In this document: one piece after another, positions 55,553-64,000 of the stretch
How positions within the stretch are numbered: position 1 is the stretch's first letter
Layout: every line of letters begins with the position of its first letter
Origin: Frankia casuarinae
GTDB lineage: Bacteria > Actinomycetota > Actinomycetes > Frankiales > Frankiaceae
Direction of reading: 5' to 3'
Length of the DNA stretch: 64,000 nt
Assembly: GCF_000013345.1 (NCBI RefSeq)
Contig: NC_007777.1
Location: forward strand, 682,001 to 746,000
Notes under the pieces: model-generated
What the model was told of the DNA's origin: nothing
Databases searched by the model: none
What the model saw: only the letters and a program-made list of their open reading frames with translations
Translations under genes and position numbers: made by a program

Positions 55553-58069
55553 ATGAGCGGCTTTTTCGGCGATTCCCACGGCGGCGGATCCGGCATCGCC
55601 GGGTCGGTCGGGACGGATGTCCACGGCGGTGCGCACGTGCCCTACGACCTGTTCGGCCCGGCGGTGCTGGCGCCGCCGGTGGGCGGGGACGAGCCCGGTG
55701 GCTTCTCCTCGCCACGCCTGGATGCCGAGGGCCTGCTCGACGGGCTCAACCTGCAGCAGCGGGCGGCGGTGGTGCACATCGGGGCACCCCTGCTCGTCGT
55801 CGCGGGCGCGGGGTCCGGCAAGACGCGGGTGCTGACCCACCGTATCGCGTACCTGCTGGCGGCCCGGGGGGTCCGGCCGGGGGAGATGCTGGCGATCACG
55901 TTCACCAACAAGGCTGCCAACGAGATGCGCGAACGGGTCTCGGCGCTGGTCGGTCCCCGGGCGCGGGCGATGTGGGTGAGCACCTTCCACTCGGCCTGCG
56001 TGCGCATCCTGAGGTCCGAGGCGAAGCGTCTCGGGTTCGGCTCGACCTTCTCCATCTACGACGCCGCCGACGCGCAGCGTTTGATCACTTTGGTCACCCG
56101 TGACCTTGATCTTGATCCCAAACGGCATCCCGCCCGAGGTCTGGCGGCGCAGATCAGCAACCTGAAGAACGAACTGATCGACTGGGAGGCCGCACGGGAC
56201 CGGGCCACGAACCACCTCGAGCGGACCGTCGCCGAGGTCTACGCCGCTTATCAGCAGCGGCTGGCTCAGGCCAACGCCCTTGATTTCGACGATCTGATCA
56301 TGATGACGGTGAACCTCCTCCAGTCGTTCCCCGACGTCGCCGAGCACTACCGGCGCCGATTCCGACATGTGCTCGTGGACGAGTACCAGGACACGAACCA
56401 CGCGCAGTACGTCCTGGTGCGTGAACTCGTCGGCCAACCGGCGTACTTCGGTGGCGGGTCCGCGCCGGTGGAGCCGGCCGAGCCGGCAGCCGGGCCGGGT
56501 ACCTGGGCCTCGGGCGCCGTCCCACCGGCGGAGCTGTGCGTGGTTGGCGACGCGGACCAGTCGATCTACGCCTTCCGTGGGGCGAACATCCGCAACATCG
56601 TGGAGTTCGAGGAGGATTTCCCGAACGCCGCAGTGATCCTGCTGGAACAGAACTACCGCTCCACCCAGACCATCCTCTCCGCCGCGAACGCGATGATCGC
56701 GCGTAACAACCAGCGCAAGGCCAAGCGACTGTGGTCGGACGCCGGTGACGGTGAGAAGATCGTCGGATTCGCCGCCGACAACGAGCACGACGAGGCGGCC
56801 TTTGTCGCCGAGGAGGTCGACCGGCTCTCGGACGCGAAGCTCGCGCGGCCCGCCGACGTCGCGGTGTTCTACCGGACCAACGCCCAGAGCCGGGTGTTCG
56901 AGGAGATCTTCGTCCGGGTCGGGCTGCCCTACCGGGTGGTCGGCGGGGTGCGGTTCTACGAGCGCAAGGAGATCCGTGATCTCCTTGCCTACCTGCGGGT
57001 CCTCGCCAATCCTAGCGACACGGTGAACCTGCGTCGCATCCTGAACGTGCCCCGGCGCGGGATCGGCGAGCGGGCCGAGGCGGCCCTGGCGGGCTTCGCT
57101 GATGTCGAGCGGATCGGGTTCGCGCAGGCACTGGAGCGTGTCGACGAGGTGCCGGGGATCGCCGCGCGCTCGGCGAAGGCGGTGCGCGAGTTCACCGCGC
57201 TGCTCGCCGAGCTACGCGCCGTAGCGGCCGACAACCCGGTGGCCGTGGTCGAGGGGGTGCTTGAACGCACCGGCTACCTGTCGGAACTCCTCGCCGAGGA
57301 CACCGTCGAGTCCCAGGGCCGGGTGGAGAACCTGCAGGAACTGGTCGGAGTGGTCCAGGAGTTCGCCCGGCGGCTGCCCGAGGGTACGCTTGCGGAGTTC
57401 CTCGAGCAGGTCTCGCTCGTCGCCGACGCGGACCAGGTTCCGACCGACGACGGTTCCGATGGTGTGGTCACTCTCATGACGCTGCACAGCGCCAAGGGCC
57501 TCGAGTTCCCCGTCGTCTTCCTTACCGGTCTCGAGGACGGCGTCTTCCCGCACCTGCGGACCCTGGGAGATCCCACCCAGCTCGAGGAGGAGCGTCGGCT
57601 CGCCTATGTGGGTGTCACCCGGGCCCGGATCCGGCTCTACCTGACCCGCGCGGTGATGCGCAGCGCCTGGGGCCAACCGGCCTACAACCCGCCGTCGCGC
57701 TTCCTCGGCGAGGTGCCGGACACGCTGGTTGACTGGCGCCGGCTGGCCGATCCCCCGCCAGCGCCCGCGGGGACGTCCTGGGGCTCGTCTGGCGGGTTTG
57801 GGTCGGGCGCGACCGGCCGGGGCGCCGCCGGCGCCCCGGCGGCGCGTAAACCGCTACCGAACTCGCCGTTCTCGGGTCGCGCGCGGCCGGCCGCTCGGGC
57901 CGTCCTGGAGTTGCGTCAGGGCGACCGGGTGACGCATGACAGTTTCGGTCTCGGAGTTGTCGTCGCCACCGGCGGGGTCGGTGACTCCGCGGAGGCGACC
58001 ATCGATTTCGGCGAGAACACCGGCACGAAGCGCCTGCTCCTGCGGTACGCCCCCGTCGAGAAGCTCTGA
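55553..58069 (+). CDS. pcrA: UvrD/PcrA-type ATP-dependent DNA helicase
   Basis: A superfamily 1A 3'-5' helicase for DNA repair and removal of replication obstacles. ATG 55553 gives 838 residues with an N-terminal extension of about 60. Motifs are Ia (LLVVAGAGSGKTRVLTHRIA), II (VLVDEYQDTNHAQYVLV), III (CVVGDADQSIYAFRGANI), IV (LLEQNYRSTQTILSAANAMI), and V/VI (LHSAKGLEFPVVFLTG, YVGVTRARIRLYLTRA). A Pro/Ala insert of about 30 residues (SAPVEPAEPAAGP) sits between motifs II and III. The C-terminus is a Tudor-like domain (QGDRVTHDSFGLGVV). The 3' end overlaps the lipase gene antisense. Confidence 0.95.
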   Translation: MSGFFGDSHGGGSGIAGSVGTDVHGGAHVPYDLFGPAVLAPPVGGDEPGGFSSPRLDAEGLLDGLNLQQRAAVVHIGAPLLVVAGAGSGKTRVLTHRIAYLLAARGVRPGEMLAITFTNKAANEMRERVSALVGPRARAMWVSTFHSACVRILRSEAKRLGFGSTFSIYDAADAQRLITLVTRDLDLDPKRHPARGLAAQISNLKNELIDWEAARDRATNHLERTVAEVYAAYQQRLAQANALDFDDLIMMTVNLLQSFPDVAEHYRRRFRHVLVDEYQDTNHAQYVLVRELVGQPAYFGGGSAPVEPAEPAAGPGTWASGAVPPAELCVVGDADQSIYAFRGANIRNIVEFEEDFPNAAVILLEQNYRSTQTILSAANAMIARNNQRKAKRLWSDAGDGEKIVGFAADNEHDEAAFVAEEVDRLSDAKLARPADVAVFYRTNAQSRVFEEIFVRVGLPYRVVGGVRFYERKEIRDLLAYLRVLANPSDTVNLRRILNVPRRGIGERAEAALAGFADVERIGFAQALERVDEVPGIAARSAKAVREFTALLAELRAVAADNPVAVVEGVLERTGYLSELLAEDTVESQGRVENLQELVGVVQEFARRLPEGTLAEFLEQVSLVADADQVPTDDGSDGVVTLMTLHSAKGLEFPVVFLTGLEDGVFPHLRTLGDPTQLEEERRLAYVGVTRARIRLYLTRAVMRSAWGQPAYNPPSRFLGEVPDTLVDWRRLADPPPAPAGTSWGSSGGFGSGATGRGAAGAPAARKPLPNSPFSGRARPAARAVLELRQGDRVTHDSFGLGVVVATGGVGDSAEATIDFGENTGTKRLLLRYAPVEKL

Positions 58070-58957
58070 CGGTCCCGAGAGTCCCGGCCGGTCCGCCGCC
58101 CCGGCGAGGCAGCTCGCGACCAGGTGGGCAACCTTGCCGCTGAACGCCAGGGAATGATGCCCGAGGCCCGGCACGGTGTAATTTTCGATGTCGAGATCGG
58201 GATGGTCGAGCGCCGCCTCGGCGGGCCGCACCACGCTGTCCAGCCCGGCGCCGATCGCGACGAACCGGGTCCGGCAGCCGGGGGCGGGTGCGGCGAGCTC
58301 GCGTAGGAGCGCCGATCCCGGCCGTAGCTGGGTGACGAGCCGGTACGGCACCGACCGGGGGACGAGCCCGGCGAGACGGGTGCCGGAATGAGGCGTCGCG
58401 AGAGTGATCAGCGTGTCCACGTACTGATCGCCCCCGAGTTGCTGCACGTAGTAGCGGGCCACCAGCCCGCCGAGTGAATGGGCGACGATGTGCACGCGCT
58501 GCCTGCCGCTGTCCGTCATCGCGGCGTGCACGGACGCGGCGAGTCGGAGCGCCGCTTCCTGCACCGTCGGCACGAGCAGCGGCAGCTCCACCGTGCGCAC
58601 CCGGCGGAAACCGCGGCGGCGTAGCGACCGGCCCAACCGGGTGAACACGGACCGGTTGTCGATCAGGCCGTGGATCAGCAGGATCGGGGTGCCTGCCGCG
58701 TCGGGAGCGTTGACCAGCAGGCTGCGGTGCAGCGGGGAGAGCGCGCTCAGCGAGTAGGGCTCGTGCTCGCGCGGGCGCTGCCGGCGCAGCGCACTCGCCG
58801 GGTAGAGGGCGAGGTGGGTGGCGATCCAGGCCGCTTCCACGGCGAGCCCGCGGGCGTTCACCGGGGTCGTGCGCAGGCCGGTGAGGACCGACCGCCCTGG
58901 AGCGGCGATGTTGTCCGCGGCCACGGCCCGCCTCAGGCGGGCCGTGGCCGCGGACAA
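57854..58957 (-). CDS. Alpha/beta-hydrolase lipase/esterase
   Basis: A triacylglycerol-lipase/PGAP1-like esterase. The 367-residue frame has the oxyanion loop LLIHGLIDNRSVFTRLGRSL, nucleophile Ser in VHIVAHSLGGLVARYYVQQL, LATPHSGTRLAGL, and the catalytic His near VPGLGHHSLAFSGKVAHLV. The start is uncertain: the only start-type codon at the 5' end is TTG 58957, inside a 49-base palindrome, and there is no ribosome-binding site. A GTG about 100 bases downstream (MNARGLAVEAAW) could be used. The last 72 codons lie antisense to the pcrA 3' end. Confidence 0.8.
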   Translation of the reverse strand: MSAATARLRRAVAADNIAAPGRSVLTGLRTTPVNARGLAVEAAWIATHLALYPASALRRQRPREHEPYSLSALSPLHRSLLVNAPDAAGTPILLIHGLIDNRSVFTRLGRSLRRRGFRRVRTVELPLLVPTVQEAALRLAASVHAAMTDSGRQRVHIVAHSLGGLVARYYVQQLGGDQYVDTLITLATPHSGTRLAGLVPRSVPYRLVTQLRPGSALLRELAAPAPGCRTRFVAIGAGLDSVVRPAEAALDHPDLDIENYTVPGLGHHSLAFSGKVAHLVASCLAGAADRPGLSGPSELLDGGVPQEQALRAGVLAEIDGRLRGVTDPAGGDDNSETETVMRHPVALTQLQDGPSGRPRATRERRVR

Positions 58958-58958
58958 C
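58910..58958. repeat. 49-base near-perfect palindrome
   Basis: A 24-base left arm starting gttgtccgcggccacggccc (58910-58933), the single base c at 58934, and a perfectly complementary 24-base right arm (58935-58958). It overlaps the 5' end of the lipase gene. In RNA or single-stranded DNA it would form a very stable cruciform or hairpin. No other copy is seen in the window. Confidence 0.95.
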
Positions 58959-59086
58959 GATGGCAGTATCCACTCGCCGATGGCCCGCTCGCCTTCCCTC
59001 GCCGTACCATCCGTGCCGCCAGCCGTGGTGCTCGCCCCCCAGGTCGGCAGATATCCCGGTGGCCAAGTAAAGACCGGAGAAAGATG

Positions 59087-60733
59087 CTACAGACTGTTAG
59101 GTAGCCCTGTCGACCATCGAGCCTGCCGTCGGCGCAGCCGATCGTCCTGGTCCCCCCGGCTCAGGGATGCGAGCAGCGATGCGGCGTCGCGCGCCGTCTC
59201 GGCTGCGGTGGTGGCGGACAGGAGCCGATCGGCGAATCCCAGCGCGTTCAGGTCGGTCGGCCGTAGCCCGCAGACGTTTGCGGCCCGCTCGACCGGTATC
59301 CGAAGCGTGACGGCGGTGCCCTCCGGGGAGAGCGCGGTGAAGTAACTGTCCGGGGTCATGGCGACGACGTCGGTGACCGCCGCGGCGAGAGCCCCGCCAG
59401 AGCCGCCCTCACCCAACACGATCGACAGCGTCGGCGAGGGGCAGGCCAATACCGCGGCCATCGCATCCCCGATCGCCGCCGCGATGCCCGCGGCCTCGGC
59501 GTCCGCGTCGTTCGCCGCGCCGGGCGTGTCGACCAGGGTCACGAGACCGATCCCCAGCTTCCCCGCGAGCCGGGCGGCGCGGACCAACAACCGGTACCCG
59601 GCCGGCCCCGGGGCGTCGCCGCGACGGGCCCCGACAGCCACGACCACCGCACGCATCGGCCCTCCCCGCCCCGCAGGCCCCGTAGCCCCCGCAGGCCCTG
59701 CGATGTCGCCCAGGAGCACCCCCACACCGGCCACGACCCGGGGATCCGGCCCGACCAGGTCGACGCCGTCGGGAAGCAGCGTCCGCAGCACCTCGATGCC
59801 GTCCGGGCGGATGCCATCCCTGGCCGCCCGCACCTGCGCCCACCCGGAGCGCGCGGCGGCATGTTCAGCTCCCGGCGCAGGTCCGTCGGACCCGGTTCGG
59901 GTGTCCGGATCGTCGGGCGGGACGGGGAGGGTGGTCCCGTCGCCGGCTCGTGACGGGCCGCCGTCCGATCCGTCTGCCTGGTCGCCTCTGTCTGCCTGGT
60001 CGCCCGATCTGCCCGGAGTGGTTTGGCCACCCGGGCCGGTCCGGGTACCTGGACCGGCCCGGCTCTCCCGATCGGGTGGATCCGCCAGGCCGGTCAGGGC
60101 CCGCCGCAGCCACACCTGGATGGCACCGGGCGCCGGCGCCGCGTCAACCAGCCCTGCGGCGTACGCCGAGTCCGCGGTGTAGCTGCCCGGGGGCGGGGCG
60201 GCACCGGTGGCCGCCGCGACCACCCGAGGCCCGGCGAAGCCAACCGTCGCCCCGCGCACCGCGCACCGAAGGTCCGCGCGGGAGCCGATCGTCACCCAGA
60301 CACCACCGGTGGTGGGCTGGTCCGCGACGGCGATGTGACCGACCCCCGCCGCGTCCAGTGCGGCGAGCGCCAGTGCGGCCCGGGGCAGCCCGACGAGTCC
60401 GGCGACCCCTTCCTGCAGGCGGGTGCCGCCGCTGCGCAGGAACGACACCAGGGGACGGCGGCTGGCCGCGGCCGCGGTGGCGGCTTCGGCGAACCCACGT
60501 GCGTCCCGCTCGCCAAAGCTTCCCCCGTAAACCGTGAAATCCCAGACCGCGACCACGGCAGGGATGCCGGCCACCGCGCCTTCGCCCCAGCGCAGGGCCG
60601 GTCGAGCGTCGTAGTCGGGCCAGCCCAGTCGGTTGACGGCCGCGGCAGTGGCGGGCCGCAGGGTGATGCCTGCGAGCAGGGCGGCACGCCAGTCGGCGGT
60701 CGTCTTCTGGCCCGGCCGGGTGTCGTTGTCCAC
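59087..60733 (-). CDS. Fused acyl-CoA carboxyltransferase (alpha and beta type domains)
   Basis: A single polypeptide with two crotonase-fold carboxyltransferase domains, as in fused AccD-AccA. From GTG 60733 it has 548 residues. The beta-like domain (about 1-200) includes VAVWDFTVYGGSFGERDARG and PLVSFLRSGGTRLQEGVAGL. The alpha-like domain (about 300-548) includes VTLVDTPGAANDADAEAAGI and IVLGEGGSGGALAAAVTDVV. The beta domain lacks the usual Cys4 zinc finger at its N-terminus. A disordered Gly/Asp/Thr-rich linker of about 60 residues joins the domains. No biotin carboxylase gene is adjacent. A longer start at 60883 is less likely. Confidence 0.85.
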   Translation of the reverse strand: MDNDTRPGQKTTADWRAALLAGITLRPATAAAVNRLGWPDYDARPALRWGEGAVAGIPAVVAVWDFTVYGGSFGERDARGFAEAATAAAASRRPLVSFLRSGGTRLQEGVAGLVGLPRAALALAALDAAGVGHIAVADQPTTGGVWVTIGSRADLRCAVRGATVGFAGPRVVAAATGAAPPPGSYTADSAYAAGLVDAAPAPGAIQVWLRRALTGLADPPDRESRAGPGTRTGPGGQTTPGRSGDQADRGDQADGSDGGPSRAGDGTTLPVPPDDPDTRTGSDGPAPGAEHAAARSGWAQVRAARDGIRPDGIEVLRTLLPDGVDLVGPDPRVVAGVGVLLGDIAGPAGATGPAGRGGPMRAVVVAVGARRGDAPGPAGYRLLVRAARLAGKLGIGLVTLVDTPGAANDADAEAAGIAAAIGDAMAAVLACPSPTLSIVLGEGGSGGALAAAVTDVVAMTPDSYFTALSPEGTAVTLRIPVERAANVCGLRPTDLNALGFADRLLSATTAAETARDAASLLASLSRGDQDDRLRRRQARWSTGLPNSL

Positions 60734-60969
60734 GTCCGCATCTTCGCGCCCGGGGCCGACCGGATGTCCGTCGTCGCGGCCGCGGTGTCGTGGAACACGG
60801 ACGGGCGCTCCCCGCCAGCGGGTGCTCGCAGGCCCGCACGCCTGGGACGCTTCGTGCCCTCGGCCCGATGGCGGCCGGGACATAGTCTTTCATCCACAGC
60901 CCCCCGGCGGGTGGCAACCCGGATCGAACCCGCTACACCGGTGCGGCGAGGGGAGCAGCGAGGGAAGCG
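60734..60969 (+). other. Divergent gap between carboxyltransferase and kinase genes
   Basis: This gap of 236 bases has no gene I can support. gggtggcaacccggatcgaa (60909-60928) vaguely resembles the complement of a tRNA T-arm, but the stem does not pair and no acceptor or anticodon arm is found. The kinase gene follows gcgagggaagcg. Confidence 0.4.
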
Positions 60970-62616
60970 ATGCTCACACCGCTGATGGAGGAGGATCCTC
61001 GCCAGATCGGCCCGTACCGCCTGCAGAACCGGATCGGTGCCGGCGGGATGGGGACCGTGTATCTCGGTTTCGCCCCGGATCGGCGTCCCGTCGCCGTGAA
61101 GGTCGCAGCCGAGGATCTCGCCGAGGACGAGGAGTTCCGCAGCCGCTTCGAACGTGAGGTGCGGGCGGCGCTGCGCGTGCGAGGCACGGCGGTGGCCGCC
61201 GTGCTCGACGCCGACACCGAGGCCGCGGCGCCGTGGATGGTCACCGAGTACGTCGAGGGGACCAGCCTGGCCGAGGCCGTCCGGGCCCGCGGTCGGCTGG
61301 AGGACCACCTCGTCCGGGGTCTTGCCGTCGGCCTCGCCGACGCGCTGGTCGCCATCCACGCCGCCGGCGTCGTCCATCGTGATCTCAAACCGTCCAACAT
61401 CCTGCTGGCCTGGGACGGACCCAAGGTGATCGACTTTGGGATCGCGCACCTGACCGACAGCGCCACGCTGACCCGCACCGGTCATGTGATCGGCACGTTG
61501 GCCTGGATGTCACCGGAACAGATGCGCGGCGAGCCGTCGGACGCCTCAGCGGACGTCTTTGCCTGGGCGAGCTGCGTGACGTACGCGGCGACGGGGCGAC
61601 ATCCCTTCCATGCCGAGACGCCGGACCTGCTTGCCGTCCGGGTGCAGCGGGACTCTCCCGATCTCTACGCGCTCCCCGGGTACCTGCTCAACCAGGTCGC
61701 GAGGGCGCTGTCCAAGGCCCCGCGGGAGCGGCCGGACGCCGCCTCGCTGCTGGCCGCGCTGGTAGGCCGGGAGGTGCGTGGGGTCACCGAGGCCGATGCC
61801 GCCGCCGGTGACGTCCTGGAGCGGACCTGGACCGGATCGTCTCCGGCGTTCGGCGTGCCCGCCCCGTTCCCCGCGCCGGTCTCCTCCCCGTCGCCGAATC
61901 GTTCCGGTCCGCGTGTCCCCGGCGCGGGGCGAGTTCCGGCCCGGCCCGCGCCGGGGGCGGCCGGCTCGGCCGGCGGCTGGGCGCCGGATGTGCAGGGACC
62001 AGGCCCGGCACCCGGCCTGTGGCCGGTCGGACCGCCGCCACCCGCATCGGCCTTTCGGCCCGCCGTGCCATTACCCCCCGCGGCTCCGCTGCGACCGGTC
62101 GCCCCGCCAGCGGTCGCCCCGCCAGCGGTCGCCCCGCCAGCGGTCGCCCCGCCACCATCGTCGGGAGCGGTTTCCCCGGGGGGGTGGGCGGATCAGGCGC
62201 CCGCGGGGCGTCGGGGCACGACCGCCGCGGACGTGGCGTCCGATCCGGGACGGTCGGAGGTGACCTATCGCTCCAGCGACCCGACTCCGCCGGCGCGTCC
62301 TCCGGATCCATCGGCCTTCCCGCCAGCGGGTCGACCGGCTGCGCCGCGGGTCGGGCGGTGGACCGACGCCAGGCGGGCCGAGGCGTCGCGGCGCCGGCAC
62401 TGGAACAGCGCCGCGATGCTGTCGGTTCTCCTGGCGGTACTCTGGATCTTCGGGATTGGGAGTGCCGCGGCTGTCGTGGTCGGCCTGGTCGCGCGGGTTC
62501 GGATCCGCCACAGGGATGAGCGTGGCGCCACAGTGGCGGCCTTCGGCATCGGCCTGGGTTGGCTCGGGATCGGACTAACGATGATCTTGATCGTCGTTAT
62601 CCTGAAATTCGTCTAA
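60970..62616 (+). CDS. Serine/threonine protein kinase with C-terminal membrane helices
   Basis: A Hanks-type eukaryotic-like kinase of 548 residues. The catalytic domain is at about 13-270: glycine loop RIGAGGMGTVYLGFA, Lys44 in VAVKVAAEDL, Asp138 in HRDLKPSNILLAW, DFG in VIDFGIAHL, and SPEQMRGEPSDASADVFAW. A Pro/Ala-rich linker of about 190 residues with PPAVA repeats follows. The C-terminal 65 residues hold two membrane helices (MLSVLLAVLWIFGIGSAAAV and WLGIGLTMILIVVILKF), resembling DUF4190. No PASTA domains are present, so this is not PknB. It is divergent from the carboxyltransferase and upstream of sucC. Confidence 0.93.
   Translation: MLTPLMEEDPRQIGPYRLQNRIGAGGMGTVYLGFAPDRRPVAVKVAAEDLAEDEEFRSRFEREVRAALRVRGTAVAAVLDADTEAAAPWMVTEYVEGTSLAEAVRARGRLEDHLVRGLAVGLADALVAIHAAGVVHRDLKPSNILLAWDGPKVIDFGIAHLTDSATLTRTGHVIGTLAWMSPEQMRGEPSDASADVFAWASCVTYAATGRHPFHAETPDLLAVRVQRDSPDLYALPGYLLNQVARALSKAPRERPDAASLLAALVGREVRGVTEADAAAGDVLERTWTGSSPAFGVPAPFPAPVSSPSPNRSGPRVPGAGRVPARPAPGAAGSAGGWAPDVQGPGPAPGLWPVGPPPPASAFRPAVPLPPAAPLRPVAPPAVAPPAVAPPAVAPPPSSGAVSPGGWADQAPAGRRGTTAADVASDPGRSEVTYRSSDPTPPARPPDPSAFPPAGRPAAPRVGRWTDARRAEASRRRHWNSAAMLSVLLAVLWIFGIGSAAAVVVGLVARVRIRHRDERGATVAAFGIGLGWLGIGLTMILIVVILKFV
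62101..62154. repeat. 15-base in-frame tandem repeats in the kinase linker
   Basis: gccccgccagcggtc repeats three times in full from 62101 to 62145, then partially to 62154, and encodes the PPAVA repeats. The period keeps the frame. Confidence 0.9.
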
Positions 62617-63035
62617 CTGGTCCGGAGGGGCCGGCCACGATCGGTGTTTCTTCCATGTGATTTCCGGCATAATGAGGGTCTCAACTTTCGTGACGTCAGA
62701 CACGGGACGGCCTAGGGCAGATCCCGGCGGTCACGCTCAGCGGCTCCCGGCGGACCCGCGCTCTGAGAGCGGCGAGGCGGAAGCCACCCTCGGTGCGACA
62801 GGTGTCCACCTCATTTGTCCTGTATCTGTCCTGTATCGACGACCCTGCCGGGTCCCCGGAGCGGGTCGAAGGATGCGCCGGACCGGCCCGTTCGATCCCA
62901 CCCGCGGGCCGCCAGCGACGGCGGTGGTGCACGGCGCGTGGCGCGCGCCGTAACGCCCTCGTCAGTAGGCTCGCAGGCGTTCTGTGCAGCTCTACGTATC
63001 CCAACCCGTAACGACCGCATCCGACTGGACGGACC
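62617..63035 (+). promoter_or_regulatory. sucC upstream region
   Basis: These 419 bases contain no supported gene. Two close copies of tgtcctgtatc lie at about 62816-62838. TAGGCT (62967-62972) is a -10-like hexamer that would give a leader of about 55 bases for sucC. The palindromic gcgcgtggcgcgcgcc run lies near 62934-62950. Promoter assignment is tentative. Confidence 0.35.
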
Positions 63036-64000
63036 GTGGATCTTTTCGAATACCAGGCGAAGAAGCTGTTCGCCGAACATGGCGTACCGGTGCCCACCGG
63101 GAAGACCGCGACCACCCCCGAGGAGGCCCGCGCGATCGCCACCGAGCTCGGTGGCAGGGTCGTCGTCAAGGCGCAGGTCAAGACCGGAGGCCGGGGCAAG
63201 GCCGGTGGCGTCAAGGTAGCCGACGGGCCGGATGACGCCTTCGCGAAGGCGACAGCGATCCTCGGCATGGACATCAAGGGCCACACGGTCCACTCGGTGC
63301 TCGTCGAGGAAGCCAGCAACATCGCCGAGGAGTACTACGCATCCTTCCTGCTGGACCGGGCGAACCGCACCTTCCTCGCCATGGCCTCCCGAGAGGGCGG
63401 CATGGAGATCGAGGAGGTGGCGGCGACCAAGCCGGAGGCGCTGGCCCGGATTGCGATCGACCCGCTCAAGGGAGTCGACGCGGCCAAGGCTCGCGAGATC
63501 GCGGTCGCGGCGAAGCTGCCCGAGGCGGCTCTGGACGGCGCGAGCGAGCTGCTGGCCAAGCTCTGGACCGTGTTCGTCAAGTCGGACGCCACCCTCGTCG
63601 AGGTCAACCCGCTGATCCTCACCGGTGACGGCCGGGTCGTCGCCCTCGACGGCAAGGTCAGCCTGGACGACAACGCCGACTTCCGCCACCCGGAGCACGA
63701 GGCGTTCGTCGACGTGGCCGCGGTGGACCCGCTGGAGCAGAAGGCCAAGGAGAAGGGCCTCAACTACGTCAAGCTCGAGGGCGAGGTCGGGATCATCGGA
63801 AACGGTGCCGGCCTGGTCATGTCCACCCTCGACGTGGTGACCTACGCCGGGGAGGAATTCGGCGGCAAGCGCCCGGCGAACTTCCTCGACATCGGCGGCG
63901 GTGCGTCCGCCGAGGTCATGGCGAACGGTCTGTCGATCATCCTTGGTGACCCGGCGGTCAAGAGCGTCTTCGTCAACATCTTCGGTGGCATCACCTCCTG
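63036..64000 (+). CDS. sucC: Succinyl-CoA synthetase beta subunit (3' partial)
   Basis: The ATP/GDP-grasp subunit of the TCA-cycle enzyme that makes ATP or GTP from succinyl-CoA. GTG 63036 starts [20 protein letters not shown]. The ATP-grasp features include [20 protein letters not shown] and [20 protein letters not shown]. The succinate-CoA ligase domain begins [17 protein letters not shown], and the C-terminal visible part is VNIFGGITS. The gene runs off the window about 65-70 codons before the expected end. sucD is expected downstream. Confidence 0.97.
   Translation, partial: MDLFEYQAKKLFAEHGVPVPTGKTATTPEEARAIATELGGRVVVKAQVKTGGRGKAGGVKVADGPDDAFAKATAILGMDIKGHTVHSVLVEEASNIAEEYYASFLLDRANRTFLAMASREGGMEIEEVAATKPEALARIAIDPLKGVDAAKAREIAVAAKLPEAALDGASELLAKLWTVFVKSDATLVEVNPLILTGDGRVVALDGKVSLDDNADFRHPEHEAFVDVAAVDPLEQKAKEKGLNYVKLEGEVGIIGNGAGLVMSTLDVVTYAGEEFGGKRPANFLDIGGGASAEVMANGLSIILGDPAVKSVFVNIFGGITS

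Noticed and set aside
60905-60935. tRNA T-arm-like sequence on the minus strand
   Set aside because: A loop like ttcgatc is present, but the flanking stem does not pair and no acceptor, D or anticodon arms can be built.

Overview
The window is high-GC actinobacterial chromosome with many GTG and TTG starts and a nearly gapless run of housekeeping genes. Gene order and protein style point to a Frankia-like actinomycete: proline-rich membrane-anchored proteins, a conservon, WhiB, and paired guaB/guaB3. The genus is an inference; the phylum is well supported.

Layout. Bases 1-13158 hold the end of the S10 operon and the spc/alpha ribosomal clusters: rplP-rpmC-rpsQ, rplN-rplX-rplE-rpsN-rpsH-rplF-rplR-rpsE-rpmD-rplO, secY-adk-map, infA-rpmJ-rpsM-rpsK-rpsD-rpoA-rplQ. 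A strong terminator follows, then truA. A divergent membrane protein separates this from rplM-rpsI-glmM-glmS (15993-20474). Next come a SWIM zinc-finger protein, a PadR regulator with a histidine-rich N-terminus, acpS, nnr and alr. A ZTP riboswitch then precedes glyA. An alpha/beta hydrolase leads into tsaE-tsaB-rimI. Where tsaD often follows, there is instead a divergent azoreductase/MarR pair in AT-richer DNA. groES-groEL follow under a CIRCE operator. The WhiB3/WhiD gene, a DUF5319-type gene, guaB and guaB3 form the next conserved block. Two membrane-anchored low-complexity proteins and an orphan Tat-type substrate-binding lipoprotein come next. The lipoprotein converges on a conservon (sensor kinase, roadblock, DUF742, GTPase) on the minus strand. 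guaA, a threonine dehydratase-like gene, pcrA, an antisense-overlapping lipase, a fused acyl-CoA carboxyltransferase, a Ser/Thr kinase and the 5' part of sucC complete the window.

Functionally the region covers translation (ribosomal proteins, IF-1, TruA, the t6A genes tsaE/tsaB, RimI), secretion (SecY), nucleotide supply (Adk, GuaB, GuaA), cell-wall precursors (GlmM, GlmS, Alr), one-carbon metabolism (GlyA), protein folding (GroES/GroEL) and signalling.

The most interesting signals are the ZTP riboswitch with a hairpin over the glyA ribosome-binding site, a 49-base near-perfect palindrome at the 5' end of the lipase gene, and a 48-base palindromic insert inside glmS. Others are the His-rich PadR regulator with an adjacent dyad, the azoR/marR cassette with two perfect dyads, the roughly 600-residue disordered tail on the conservon kinase, and recurrent in-frame minisatellites in otherwise conserved proteins. 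I found no CRISPR array, insertion sequence, prophage or rRNA/tRNA gene.
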